A stretch of 64,000 nucleotides of DNA, from positions 186,001 through 250,000 of the forward strand of contig JH720377.1 of assembly GCA_000231825.2 (NCBI GenBank). The letters are read 5' to 3'. A program made the position numbers and the translations under genes. Origin of the DNA: Tetrahymena elliotti 4EA (taxonomy: Eukaryota > Ciliophora > Oligohymenophorea > Hymenostomatida > Tetrahymenidae). The notes below the pieces were generated by a model that was given only the letters and a program-made list of their open reading frames with translations, did no database searches and was not told the DNA's origin. Positions 27,409 through 39,578 of the stretch are shown here, in pieces; the first letter of the stretch is position 1, and every line of letters starts with the position of its first letter.

Positions 27409-27690
27409 TCAATGCTTTTTCTTTAAAGGCTTCTCTTCTTCCATAGCAGTTTTATCTTCTGTCTAGTTAGAAAGAATCTTAGATGTAACTTTTATGAATT
27501 ATTCAATTTTTGTGAAATCTTTAATATTCACGATTTTAGTTTTAATCCATTTCTTATCATCTGTAACTTTCATGATACAAACATCCTTTTTATGGTTGTA
27601 TTTGACAACTAAACGAGATGTAAAAGGATTGCTACCAATAAGTTCAATAGCGGTATCTCTAAATATTTCCCATTCTACAAATTTACCCAT
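27409..27690 (-). CDS. SRP9: Signal recognition particle 9 kDa subunit
   Basis: Single exon of 94 codons (93 residues) ending at TGA, including TAA and TAG read as Gln. The N-terminus MGKFVEWEIFRDTAIELI and the core RLVVKYNHKK...CIMKVTDDKKW align with the SRP9 family (in animals: a Trp-containing start, a VVLKYRH-type strand, then LCVKVTDD and a KKIEKF-type helix; here TKIEQFI). SRP9 pairs with SRP14 on the Alu domain of SRP RNA and slows translation while the nascent chain is targeted to the ER. Length fits the family (about 86 residues in animals), with a short charged C-terminal extension ending KPLKKKH. No intron is needed. The opposite strand also carries an open frame here, which is a shadow. 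Confidence 0.88.
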
Positions 27691-29231
27691 TTTTTACTAA
27701 ATACCTATTTATGTTGATTGCTTAATAAATAATTTTTTGTGTATTACTTCGTTGAAATTTTCTATTAACTTTAGAATTATATTTTTTTTTGATATCTTTC
27801 AATTTTTTTAATCTCAGCTGATTTGATTGATTTAAGAAAATCTAATCATAAATAGATGCACTTGTCTTAATAGTTTAAAAATTTGTTTGTATTATTTATT
27901 GTTTGCTTGAAAACAAACGTGGATACTTTTTTATAAGAAATAAATGCTATTATAGAACCAGTAGTTAAATTATAAAATGTATTTTCCTGGATCTAATGAA
28001 AATTAATAAAAAAATGAAAAAGATTTTTTTTATTCAATAAAATAATCAAGAAAAATATATTTTATACTTTATTTACTTCAGCTTATAATAAAATTAATAG
28101 GATCTATATTTTATTTTGTTGTTTCGTATTTTACCAAAATAGAAAGTAGAAATAAAACTTTTAAATCATTTATTACCAACCATATTTACCATATAAATTG
28201 TATTTAAAAAATGAATTTGCTTGGATGATAATTTTCAATAATAATGTCTGATGTCAATAGTCTTGATGTAGCTTTAAAGTCTATGAAGACCTTTTGAAGA
28301 ATAAAATAAATATATAATATTTAAAAGATTAATCTTTCAAAATTAAAATAATCAAAACTGAGAATATTGAGAGAGAATCAAATTCAATTTGCTCTGGAAA
28401 GCTGACATTTTTAGTCAACATTTTTTGGGTTCAATATGAAAATTGAACATCTTTGCAGATAAATCTAAATAAAGCTCAACTTAAACTTTTTATTGCTAAA
28501 ATACATTCATTAATGAAACAAAACATAAATTCTTTATTTGCAATGTGAATTTGTTAGGTTAATGAGAATAGAATATAATTACATAAATGCACAAAAGAAG
28601 GGTATTATAAAATGCACTTTGTAGAGTCAAGGAAGAAAAAACAAGTTTATTTATATATAAATCTCTACAATAGAAAAGGTGTTTACATAGTTGTTAAGCA
28701 AATAGTCTTTTTATATTGATTAGAAAATACCAAATAGCTGCTATCTTTATGAATTCTTTAATGAATTAAGTTTACTTAGTTTTCTTAGGATATTCGAATA
28801 ATATACTAGAAATAGAACGACGTATTTAGCTATCACTTATTAAGTTTGTTTGTTTGTATATTTTTTATGTTTCTCTAATCAATATTCTTTCACTATTTAA
28901 TTAATTTTTGAAACAATAATGATGTTTATTTGATGATGATGAAGATGAAAGCCATATATTTGTTTTAACATTTGGATATTAATCTTTTAAAGGTTGGTAA
29001 TTATTATATTCAATTAAAATTTATTTTGAATGCTTTTGTAATTGATTGATTGTATGATAGATAGATTTTATTGATAAAGCAAGTATTGTATGTATGTATT
29101 AATGCATGTCATTGTTAATAATCATTTTACACAATCTGACTAGTGAAATTTAATTTGATTTATTTTAAATATAGTATAAGGTGTTATGTTATTTGTTTAT
29201 GATAAAAGAAACCAAAGTTAATTCATTGTCC
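27691..29231. other. Intergenic between two minus-strand genes
   Basis: About 1.5 kb upstream of SRP9 and downstream of the cyclin gene. It contains short tetranucleotide runs (gtttgtttgt near 28849, gattgattg near 29042, gtatgtatgt near 29089). Short open frames, such as a 17-codon one near 28243, are too small to support. No gene called. Confidence 0.55.
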
Positions 29232-30247
29232 TCAGTTTTACATAGGTTCAAAATTGTAAGACTCAAGTAATCTCTCACGATACCTAAAGAAGAGGATTGG
29301 AGCAATGTATAAACGGAAGTTTATCAGCTATAAGAAATCCCTTTCGAGTAAATTTATTTCCTAATTTCCAATACCACCGACTTTGGCATAGTACTCATTG
29401 TTATAGTATCTATCGTCAAAAAATTTAGTAGCAAGCATAATAGAGGTGATAAGTAATCTAATTTTATTTAAAAATAATAAAAATTTAATTATTGATTTTT
29501 CTTTTTAAATCAAATCAAATAAAAAAATATTGCAAATCATTTCTCTTTTCGAACCAAAATCATTTAACTTTTAAACATAATAATCATTTTGATGCTGCTA
29601 CATACTATTCTTTATTTGGATTTATTTAATTTTTTTATTGAATCTCTTGAGAACAGAAGTAGAGAATCAATAGATTAAGAAAAGAAGCACAAAGGAAGGA
29701 GTGCTAAAAATTTAAAGGAAGAGTTGCATAAATAAACATCTTTTTTATTTAATTTCATAAATTTCTCATCATTCATTGCTCATATGTTCAACATGAAAAA
29801 TCAAATGAAAATAATGCTTTCTCAATCCTTTTTATCTTTGAAATTGCTTTTTTATTTTGTGCTTGACTTTACTAAAATCAAGTGAAACTTGGTTTACCTG
29901 TGGATGTTATAGCTATTGATTATGAAATTCTAATGACGTTCAGTAATTCTATCAACATAAATCAAAGCAAAAATAAAACACTCCTATGAGCAGTGTGAAC
30001 ATCTAGCTATTCTTGCCAAATATTCTTTTATACTGATTGAAGGTACATTTTTTCCATGAAAATTTGTAACATATTGTATGGTCTACTTATCAGTTTACTC
30101 TATAATTTCTGTTAATACATTTGCTATAATTTCAATTATATCTTCTGTAGAAACAACTCTTGTTCCATTAAGAACATAAGCTTCTTCATAAGTGATACTT
30201 TCGTTTTAATAGATGATTCTTCTATCGTAAAATTGATCCATCGACAT
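29232..30247 (-). CDS. Pho80/P-type cyclin
   Basis: Two exons, 30247-29898 and 29457-29232, separated by a long 440-nt intron (GTAAAC...TTAG), give 191 residues ending at TGA. Exon 1 carries the first half of the cyclin box: [20 protein letters not shown] then [12 protein letters not shown]. Exon 2 completes it with [27 protein letters not shown] and ERDFLQLINFRL. These are hallmark segments of the Pho80/cyclin-P/U family, including the K-FFDD-YYN-YYAKVGG core, and the junction falls exactly inside the conserved helix (NIHR|LLITS). These cyclins activate a cyclin-dependent kinase. There is no destruction-box N-terminus. The frame stays open upstream of the ATG through a Lys/Asn-type repeat tract but contains no earlier Met, so 30247 (or Met at 30241) is the likely start. 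The partner kinase is not visible here. Confidence 0.88.
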
Positions 30248-32444
30248 TTCTGCTAGCTGTTCTTTGTTTCTAATACTACTTCTTTCTACTTCTTAAATTT
30301 AAAAGGAGGACTTCTTTTTATTTATTTATTTGTTTGATTGTTTGCTTGTTTATTTGTATATTTTTTGTTTATTTGTTAGTTTGTTAGTTTGTTTATTTAT
30401 TTATTTGTTTCCTTCTTTAGTAATGTAGATTAAGAGATATATTAGATTTTTTATTTCTTTTCTTTTTAATTACTTGCTTTTGTTTTCTTTTTCTTTTGTT
30501 TGTTTATTTATTTCTATTGATTATTTAATTAGTGATTGATGAATTAATTGATTGTTATTCAATTTATTTATTTATTCATGTTTGCTAGTTTTTCTTCTTT
30601 GATTTGCTGCTGTCCTTATATTTTATTTGTTCATTTGCCTGCTATTTATTTATATTTTACAACCTTTCCTATTCAAATAGATAGGTCTTCTTCTTCCACT
30701 CTAATCTTTGTATTTCATTCCTTTATGTTTTTAATATTAAGATAAACGAATGCAATAAAAAACAATAAACATTTCTTTTCTTTTAATAAATAACAAATAT
30801 CTCAAACGTTTCTCCTTCCTCCCATTTAGCGTAATCATGGAATAACATTATTAATTTCCATTATGTTTTACCTTCAAATTATTATATTTTCTTTAATGCT
30901 TGGTAATCAATAATATTTTTAATTTTCAAAGCCTAATGATCAAAACATTATTCAATAAATAAATCAACCAAGATAGATAAATAGATATCAGCTCATCAAA
31001 ATTTTTTTTAGTGCTTCTAAAAGTCAGATATCAGAATTAGCTACAAATAAATATTAATTATATGTATTTGAAAAATTTTAATTTTACTTTAAAACTAATG
31101 GGTATTTGCAATTCACAATAGAAATCTTCAAAATTAAATCTAATTTTCTTATAAATTACAAATTTTTCAAGCACATCTTTTCAATTAAAGAATAGTTAAA
31201 CTGTTTTTTCTAAAGCAAAGCAAATAGGCAATCATTTAAATGTTGATTATTCAATAAATAATAAAAAATAGCAAGTAAAAAAAAGACATAAATGCTACTG
31301 AAGTCAAATAAAGATAATTACTCATTTAATTTATTTATTAAAGAATATAATGACTTTTACTAAGAAAAAAAAGATATCTTGTTTACACAATTCACTAAGT
31401 TGATAGGAATATTTTTATGAATTGTTCTATTTTTGCGTTCTAGTTTAAAAGTATATTTACTGATCTCAAAACTCATTCATTATGATCAACAAAATTAGTT
31501 TGATTTTGTAAAGTAATATTTTATAATTTTTTTTGAAAATTGAGAAAATATGAAGCCGAAATTCTAGTAAAATTTTAAACATTTTAAAATATTTTTTAAT
31601 AAAAATATTAACTTGACACAAAAATTTTCTTATTTAAAAAAAATAAGTTTAATCTGTAAAAAATGGAATTATCGAATTTTAAATGAACAATATAAAAGAA
31701 TTAAGGAAACTTTTTTCAAGCATTACTTATTTTAAAATTAAAAAAAAACATATTTTCTTTAAAATCAAATTAAATTATGAAAAAATTTTTTTAATTAAAA
31801 TATTCTGGAAATGTTAAATTTAATAATAATTTTTATTTTTTTTACTTCTCAATAAAATATTTCTTTTTATTCATTTATTGGCATTTATCATAAAAAATTA
31901 TTTGATTTTTTCATGTGAAATCATTTACTTTTTCTTTTACTTTTAAATTTAAAATTTATCTAATCTGTATTAATGAAATAATTAATTGTTGATGAATTTA
32001 TAAATTAAACTGGGTGTATATTGTTTAAAGAAGAGATTTATTATAAATCTAATTTTTAAATAATATATAGATCTATTTAAATTATTGGATTGGCGTATTA
32101 AAATTCATATTTCATATTAGAGAGCGGATCAGAAATTTTAAATTTTCTTGAATTTTTGAGAAACTGATATCAATTAAAATGCATAGGATTTTCAGATAGA
32201 ATGCAATCGAAAATAGAATATCAATTACTAAGTGATACACATAAGAGGAATTTAGCATTCCATTTATGTTTATCAAAAGAAAATCATGAGTTATAAAAAA
32301 TATATGCAAAGATTAATTAAAGTTGAATATGATAAATTATTAAAATTTTTTTTTAAACAATTCTCAAATTAAAATATTAAAAAAGGTAAAGTTTATTAAC
32401 TATAAGACAGCTGTAAATTTTAACAAAAAAGGATTAATCAATAA
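30248..32444. other. Intergenic between divergent genes
   Basis: About 2.2 kb with the promoters of the cyclin (-) and transporter (+) genes. It holds a tetranucleotide tract at 30314-30412 and further T-rich quasi-repeats to about 30550. Two open frames of about 65 codons (30548-30745 + and 32112-32309 -) have the phenylalanine/isoleucine-rich look of translated AT-rich DNA and are not called. Confidence 0.6.
30314..30412. repeat. Degenerate TTTA/TTTG tetranucleotide tract
   Basis: About 100 bases of interspersed TTTA, TTTG and TTAG units (tttatttatttatttgtttg and onward), immediately upstream of the cyclin start on the minus strand. Transcribed, it would give an A-rich leader. It is probably a simple-sequence expansion. 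Confidence 0.75.
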
Positions 32445-34171
32445 ATGGATAAATAATCTACTACAAGCGATAAAAATCCTTCAGATGGTTTTCTACCAGA
32501 AAGTGATTAAGATTTTAGTCCTACTGATCTAGAAAGAATTGAATAGCAAACAGAATCAAAATTTTAAGTTTACTCATATAGATTTTTTAACATAGCTGTT
32601 TATATTCTAGGAATGATGTAGATTTCTATTATGCAAAATAGTTTCGCTCCTTAAGCAAATGAACTCAGTGTTGTTTATGGCTTAAGTAGTACTGTTTACA
32701 ATTTGACTTCCTTAGTTCATATGATCATGCATGTTCCCGTTTCCTTTCCTGCAAATTATATAGTAGATAAATATGGTACTAAAGTAGGTAATACTATAGC
32801 TTGCGTATTTAGTTTAGCAGCTTGTTGGATTAGGTGTCTTGTAAATAAGAGTTTCGCTTTTGCAATTGTTGGACAGCTATTAGTAGGGTGTGCTAATCCT
32901 TTTCTCATCAATGCAATTAACAAAAGTAAATTTTACAAATATTAATTTTTTTAACTGAAAAAGAATAAATATTTTGAAAAAAGCACTGATTAAATAATTG
33001 AAGTATTTAGACAGAATTAGTTTAAATAGTGCTAAAATAGTCTATATATTACATAAATATTTACAGTTTTCATTCATATTTTAAGTTCTATCATTATTAA
33101 TTATGCTTTTTATTAAAATTCAAAGTATCTTCTAATTGGTTCTATCCCTCTTCAAGAGCAGCAGTAACAGGTTTTTTGAGTTTCTTTTCTACTGTAACCG
33201 GTGTGGTGGGTTTGGTTATACCAGGTATTTACTTTTCTGGATATAAAGCTGAAGACGATACTAGTGAAAACTATCAACATGGAAAAGATTTAACATTTAA
33301 TCTCCTAATTATCTCTGCTGTAATTGTATCTTCTACAAGTATTTTGAATCTCTTATTTTACAAGGATAAACCTCCCACTCCTCCTAGTTTTTCAGCTAAT
33401 GTTGAGAGAGAAGATTTTAAAACAGCATTAAATATTTTGATTAAAAAGAGAACTTATGTATTAATTACACTCTGCTTCTCCCTTTGTTATGGTTGCTTTA
33501 TAGATTTTGCAGTTGTACTTGGTTAATTGGTAGGACCTTATGGATTTGAATCCTAGCATACAAGTATATTGAGTGTTGTATGTGTATTTTCTGGTGTATT
33601 TGGTAGCGTTGTTTTTATTAGAATTTTGAAAAAGACAAGTGCTTACAAAAAATTATCAGGGTTAGGAATAGTAGGTACAATTGGTGCTTCCATTTTGATG
33701 ATATTCCTTCTTTAGACAGAAGTATTTGGTTTAGTAGTATGCTGTGCAATTGTATTAGGTTTCTTTGTTATCCCTATTATCCCTATCTTACTTGAGTTGG
33801 CTAACGAAGTTTGTTTCCCAATTGGAGAAGCCACAGTAACAGGTTTTATCTACACAATTTCTCATATAGTTTCATTTGTGTTAGGTTCAATATTTAGTGT
33901 TATTATAGATTCTGCTTAAGACTCAAACAAGAAAATGGGTAGTGTTTATGTGCTAATAGCATTTGTAGGAATATTTAGTATTTCACTTTCAACAGTATTC
34001 TTTATGAAATAAGACTTAAAAAGAACAAAAGCTGAAAAAGACCAAGTAGTCGACCATAGTGACTCAAAGATTGTAAATCATCTAAGCTAAGATGGATTAA
34101 ATTTAGATCTCCACATGCCTTTAAACTCAAGATAAGGAAATTCTTTAGTGGCTAGTTCTAAATCTGATTGA
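32445..34171 (+). CDS. Major facilitator transporter, FLVCR/SLC49-like
   Basis: Exons 32445-32925 and 33126-34171 around a 200-nt intron give 508 residues ending at TGA; the junction (AINKI|SSNWF) keeps phase. The cytosolic N-terminus of about 45 residues is followed by about 12 hydrophobic helices. Family hallmarks of the SLC49 branch are visible: YGLSSTVYNLTSLVHMIMHV then VSFPANYIVDKYGTK (helices 1-2 and the first intracellular loop), GQLLVGCANPFLINA, and SSNWFYPSSRAAVTGF, the counterpart of the WFP..ERA motif after helix 4. Members move haem, choline or ethanolamine in animals; the substrate here cannot be read from sequence. The C-terminal tail is short, charged and Ser-rich. Neighbours are unrelated. 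Confidence 0.85.
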
Positions 34172-34801
34172 ATAATTGATTAAATATTTAAAATTAATAA
34201 ATCCTATCATTTAATAGTATTTTAACAAGTTTTTTAAAATATAAATTTACTCATTTACTTTCTTTCTAATTGTATTTTATTCAATAATCTTTACTTAATT
34301 TGCTTAATATTGGATAAAAAAACAAGATTTTAAATAAATAACGATTTCTATTAAAACTAATTAAAAATATCAAAAAAAAATGAAATTTATTATTTCAAAA
34401 CATATCATCAAAGATTTTTATTTTTCTCAAAATCTTCATATGAAAATTTTTTTTTATCTAACTGGATGATTATATTTAGAAAGTAATTAAGTAATAGAAA
34501 ACATAAACTGTTTTAATTTTTATTGGTTAAATAATCATATTTGAATTCAAAGCTACTTTGAGCTTAAGGGATCAATAAAAACTATTATTTTAATTATTAT
34601 GATTATAAAAAGAAATTGAGGAAATGTAGAATCTTTAATTAAAAAAACTAAAAAATAATTGATAATTTTGAACCTAAATTATTAAGAACAAATAAACATT
34701 TTAACATCAAAAATTAAAAATTGTAGTTCATAAAATTCCATAAAATACCCAAAATTGTTTAATAAAATTTAAGTAAATCTAATAATTTTATTTTATTTTT
34801 G
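34172..34801. other. Intergenic between convergent genes
   Basis: About 630 bases of AT-rich 3' flank. Nothing recognisable. Confidence 0.6.
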
Positions 34802-36349
34802 TCATTCTTTTTATAGATTTGTATTATCTTGCTCCTCTTACTTCTTTTTTAAGTTCCTATTTTCCTTTTCTAAAATAACAAGATTTCTTTCTAAAGATTA
34901 AATTTTTAATAAATAGAGTTGATTTTGTTGTTCCAAATCTTTTTATATTTAGATAGATTCTATTTATTGACTCTATGGATTGAACTGTTGAGAAGAGTCT
35001 ATTTACTTCTTAAGGTTAAAAATTTCCTCATTTTATTTTTTGATCAAGATATTTTAATCTTCTACTTTTTACTTTAATTCTTTGATGCTTTCATCTTTGT
35101 TATGAATTTAATGTTCAGAATATTGAATCTACTTATTTAGGTTTTAAATTTCTTTGTTTAATAAAATTATCTCATTTTAGTTAATTAGAACTTAATCTTT
35201 AAACTCTAAATTGCCATTGCTTTCATTTTTTAGATTTTTCGATTATTAAAGCTTGAGAAATTATGCTTCTGCTCTTGCTTCTTCTAGCTATTATATTAAT
35301 ATAATCTTTTCTTTTTCAAATTCCTTACGCTCATTTATATATTGAGTAAATATATTAACTTCTTCTTCTTTCAATTTAAGCTTATTATTTAAATACTCTA
35401 TCTCGCTTTTTAATTTAGTCATATCTTCAAGTTAAGTGTCTTCTTAAAAGTAGGATTTATTATTTTAATATGGAGAATCATTTTAATAGTAAACAGAATT
35501 ATCTTATTATTTTTACTTTTAATTCGACTTTTAAATGTAACTTTATGATAAATCTATATTTTTTAACAACTAAATTTACTTTAAAATTTATTGCTATTTA
35601 TCAGCCTCATTTTTATTTTATTCACTAACTTTGTGATGAGTTGTAAGACTATGTGAATCAGGTTAATTTGTTAATATATTACTTTGTTATATATTAGACT
35701 AAAAGTATCTATGTTAATCTAGCTATTATTATCCTGATCCATTTATTTAAGTAGGTATTTGAATACTGCTACTATTATTCTAAGGGATAATTAGAACTGA
35801 TTAATTATTAACCTTTTGTTAAACAAAATGTGGACTTTATGATACCATATTTAGTTAATTACCACTTAAGTTACGAGTGTGATTACCCATAGTAGGCTAT
35901 ACTAAATTACTAAAAATTCTATTTCTTTACACAGGTTGTAAATTGTTATTTTTTAATGTTTAGATTTGAGGATCTGCATTTTAAACAACTATTGGTATGC
36001 TTTTATTTTGAGGGATGTAAAACGGTGATGGATTTCGATTTGATACATATGAAGTAGGTTGTACAGATTAATAACTGTATAAATTTTAATTTGAGATATC
36101 GTTACTTGAATGTGTATTGCTAACTGGAGTACGATCTATCTGTTTAAGAATATCTTACTTTCTTGTGGTTGTATTAGGTTACTATCCATAGTGATTTTTT
36201 TGATAGATTTCCAGATTATTTTCATTTAACAAATGTATACTTGGTTATTTGGAATTCTAATTAATTAGAGATACATGACCTGTGTTTAACTTTAACTGCT
36301 AGGAGTTATATTGTTGTTATTTAGCTCCTTATTAAAAAGATAAAATCAT
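34802..36349 (-). CDS. Gln/Asn-rich protein with C-terminal coiled coil
   Basis: Single uninterrupted frame of 516 codons with many TAA/TAG Gln codons; 515 residues ending at TGA. It starts MILSFQQGAKQQQYN, the first ATG of the frame. Residues 1 to about 290 are low-complexity Gln, Asn and Ser. Residues about 300-510 are strongly heptad-patterned (EDMTKLKSEIEYLNNKLK and onward, rich in Lys, Glu, Leu and Ile), predicting a long coiled coil, probably dimeric. No other domain or membrane segment is seen. Length and composition resemble many ciliate scaffold proteins; function unknown. Confidence 0.75.
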
Positions 36350-36963
36350 GTTTTGAAGAAATATATTTATTTTACTTTAATAAAAATAGTAATAAAAATT
36401 ATGTCAATTAAAAAAATTACAAAACAAAATTTTAGATTTTATTTCACTGGAAATTCAAATAGATTAACGAAATTGTTTTTATAACAACTATTATTTTTTA
36501 TTTCAAAATTTTATTCAATTCTGAAAGTAAGTATTTTGTAAGTAAATCATATAAATTCAATTTTAATCTTATTTATTTCTAAAATTTTTTTCAAAGTATT
36601 TTGCATGCAAATCATACATAGAAATATATTTGATTTAATTCACTTAAAACAAATAATAAATACATTAGTTATATTTATTGTTGAGATATTAGATGATAAA
36701 TATATTTTTTATCACTGCATTTTATCTTTTATTTTACCTTATTCATGTTATCATAGTATCAAACAATAAATATTTTTATGACAAAAATCTTTGTTTTGCA
36801 AAAATTTTTCATTTATTTTAGCTTTGTAAATACATTTTGAATATTTTAACTTATTATGTTTTAATTTTTTTTAATATGATATCAAATAAACAGAACAAAA
36901 AAGATTAGTTGCTTGATGAAACATATCCTTATATTATATTTATATTTAATTTTAAAAACATTT
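36350..36963. other. Intergenic
   Basis: About 610 AT-rich bases between two minus-strand genes. No gene, repeat or RNA recognised. Confidence 0.6.
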
Positions 36964-38757
36964 TCAAGACAAAAATTCTAATAAAATATCTGCTAGCATT
37001 TCCTTTCTTTTGAATTTAAGCTCCTTAGATAAATAAAATAATAATCTTTTTGCATTAAAATATTTATACACTGATTCAATACTTTTTTAATAAATTGGAT
37101 CCTTTAGCTCAATTTTATTATTTAAATTTAGCTTGACTATATTAGGAAATTTAGTTATTAACATTTATAAATTGAAGTTAGGTGACCATTTAGAGTTCAG
37201 TACTTTAATTTCCCTTACTTTTTAGGCCTCTTCTTCTGAGTTAATTTATAAAATAGAAAGAGAGTTTGCGTTTTCAGAAATCAAATTGACAAATTAAAAA
37301 TGGGGTATCAGCTCATTTAATTAAGCTAAAGCAATTTGATTCCTACATAGCAAATTAAATTAAAAAGTGATCATTCTTTTTAAGTTTGAGGTTTAAATTA
37401 ACTAAATCAAAGATTTATGAAATTTCTAAATACTAACTAAATTATCTATGTATTAAATTTTTAAGTTTTTAGCATTCTTATTAAAAGCTATATATGGAGC
37501 TAAATCTAAAGTATCTTCGATTTACTGAATTAGATATTATTCTTTCTGTTAATCATAAATTAAAGCAAATTAAGAATGGTAACTATGCATCTTTAAAATA
37601 TAGACACTATAATAAGTTAAATTTTTTAGTTTAGAGAGTAAATCAAATATATCACCAATAGATATTTCCAAATTTTCCCAAATCTTTTAGTAGATTATTT
37701 CTACTTCTATCTATTTGATAAATATTATCTTTCTAAATCTTATTATGAATTCACTCAGGTCTATTGAACCATTAACTTTAATCTTAAAATATATTTTGAG
37801 AACATCAATTTACTTTTAAATTAAAAAATGAGGTTTAAATTACCCTTTTTCATAAGACATATTTGATATTTGGGTTGTTATTGAATTAAATTCACTGACA
37901 TAAGTCATTTCTTCTTCAAGCATTAAAAAATTTAAAGATTTTATTTTTTATGTAGTATCACAAATTGTCATTAATTTATCAAATAAATCATCAATTTCTA
38001 ATTTTTATTTTAGTTAAATAACAAATGTTTTTATAAAAATATTTTTCTTAGAATTAAAATATTCTATAAAATTATCTGTAAATATATGAGGTAATTAATC
38101 ATCATCTGCCTCAAATATTACAGTCATTTATATTATTTACTCTATAACAAAAGTAGAATTCTCCTTACTTAGCCCATATAATGGCAGGTTATAGAGAATA
38201 ACTTCTTCCAGATTTTAAAAAAGACCCATATTAGTTTTTTGATCAATAATTATTTGTTAGGTTTCCCCATTTTTATTAGTTTTGCTTTAAATTAATTTGA
38301 AATTTATTTATATTTCATTTTTGTTCACTTAAAGCAATAATTTATCTTCTGAAACAAATTTTATAGACATGAACTCAATCTTAATTTCAATATTATTTTA
38401 AGGCTAAAAATAGATTAATTTTTAAAGATTATTATGTTGAGGAACTAATTTCATATAATCTATTATATTTTTTGTAATATTTGTATTATCTTATTTAAAT
38501 CTAAGAACCATTTTAGGAGATTGTATTGGATAATCCCTCAATGTCTTGATTATCCTTCTGATCACATTTCTTGAGCTATTAGAACCCAAATCTAATATTA
38601 TATTAGTATCTTCATATTAACAAGAGCTTTTCAATATTTTGGAGATCAGCTTTTAGCTAGAATTTTTTACATCAAATACGATGGTATCTATCTCTTTAAA
38701 TATAGTATAATAAACATTATTTTATTTTAAAATTTAATATATCGATTAATCTTCCAT
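36964..38757 (-). CDS. Uncharacterised protein, 597 residues
   Basis: One exon of 598 codons ending at TGA, starting MEDQSIYQILKQNNVYY. The composition is that of a folded, largely alpha-helical or mixed protein: regular Leu/Ile/Phe spacing, few low-complexity runs, no signal peptide and no membrane helix. Segments such as NLEEVILYNLPLYGL and QLNELIPHFQFVNLIS have the look of irregular leucine-rich repeats, but the spacing is not regular enough to assign the fold. I do not recognise a family; ciliates carry many lineage-specific proteins of this kind. That it is a real gene is supported by 598 codons without TGA and coherent codon use. Confidence 0.75.
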
Positions 38758-39578
38758 AGTTTATTTCTTTTACTCTAATTAATCTAAAATTAAAAATTTT
38801 TTAATTAAAAATTTATGCACTTAACTTGGCTTAATTCAATGATATATTCAAAATTGAATAGAAGATTTTTTTTTGAAATTAATTTTCCATTTCATTTCAA
38901 ATAAAACTAAAATCTTGTATTTTGAATTTTCATCAAAAAAGGTTTTGAATTTTTTTATTTTTGTAATTTTCACATAAAAAAAGTATAAAAAAAAAATATT
39001 ATTCTTAAAATAATTCAATACATAATCATTTTTTATTTCAATTAAATGATTTACTTCTCAATTTCATAATATTATTTTAAATAATTTATATCCTCCTTTT
39101 TCTTTTTTCAATCTTATGCATTGGGTAGAGCTTTAAAAAAAAGAAAGTGATTTAGTTTATCTTACTATTTTTATTTAAAAGAAATAGATTTATTAAAATT
39201 ATATTAGGAATATTAAAGTATTACGCAATCAAGAATTACCTAAAATTTGAGAATTAATCTAAAGATAAATATATTTAAAAGATTTAAGAAAAAATATTGA
39301 ATGAAGACAAAATAATTTTTTTTAGAATGAAAACTTAAGAGATATTATTATAAAGTATGAAGATACATATTTTAAAATGAGAACAAAAAAAAAGCATAAG
39401 AATAATTTTTATAGCATTTTATATTATTTTATTAATTTATTGATTTATTTTTTTGATTGTTAGTTTGTTTGGTAAAATTTCTTAATTAATTAATTAGCCT
39501 TAATTATAAAGTACTTTTCTATTTAGTTATTATTACTATTATATTTATTTACAATTTATTTTTTTTCTTCATATTTTT
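38758..39578. other. Intergenic
   Basis: About 820 bases of very AT-rich DNA between two minus-strand genes. No supported feature. Confidence 0.6.

Noticed and set aside
27494..27700. Plus-strand open frame opposite SRP9
   Set aside because: Antisense shadow of a clear SRP9 coding region.
30548..30745. 65-codon open frame on the plus strand
   Set aside because: Phe/Ile/Leu-rich translation of T-rich DNA, bounded by TAA codons that are sense here, with no protein-like features.
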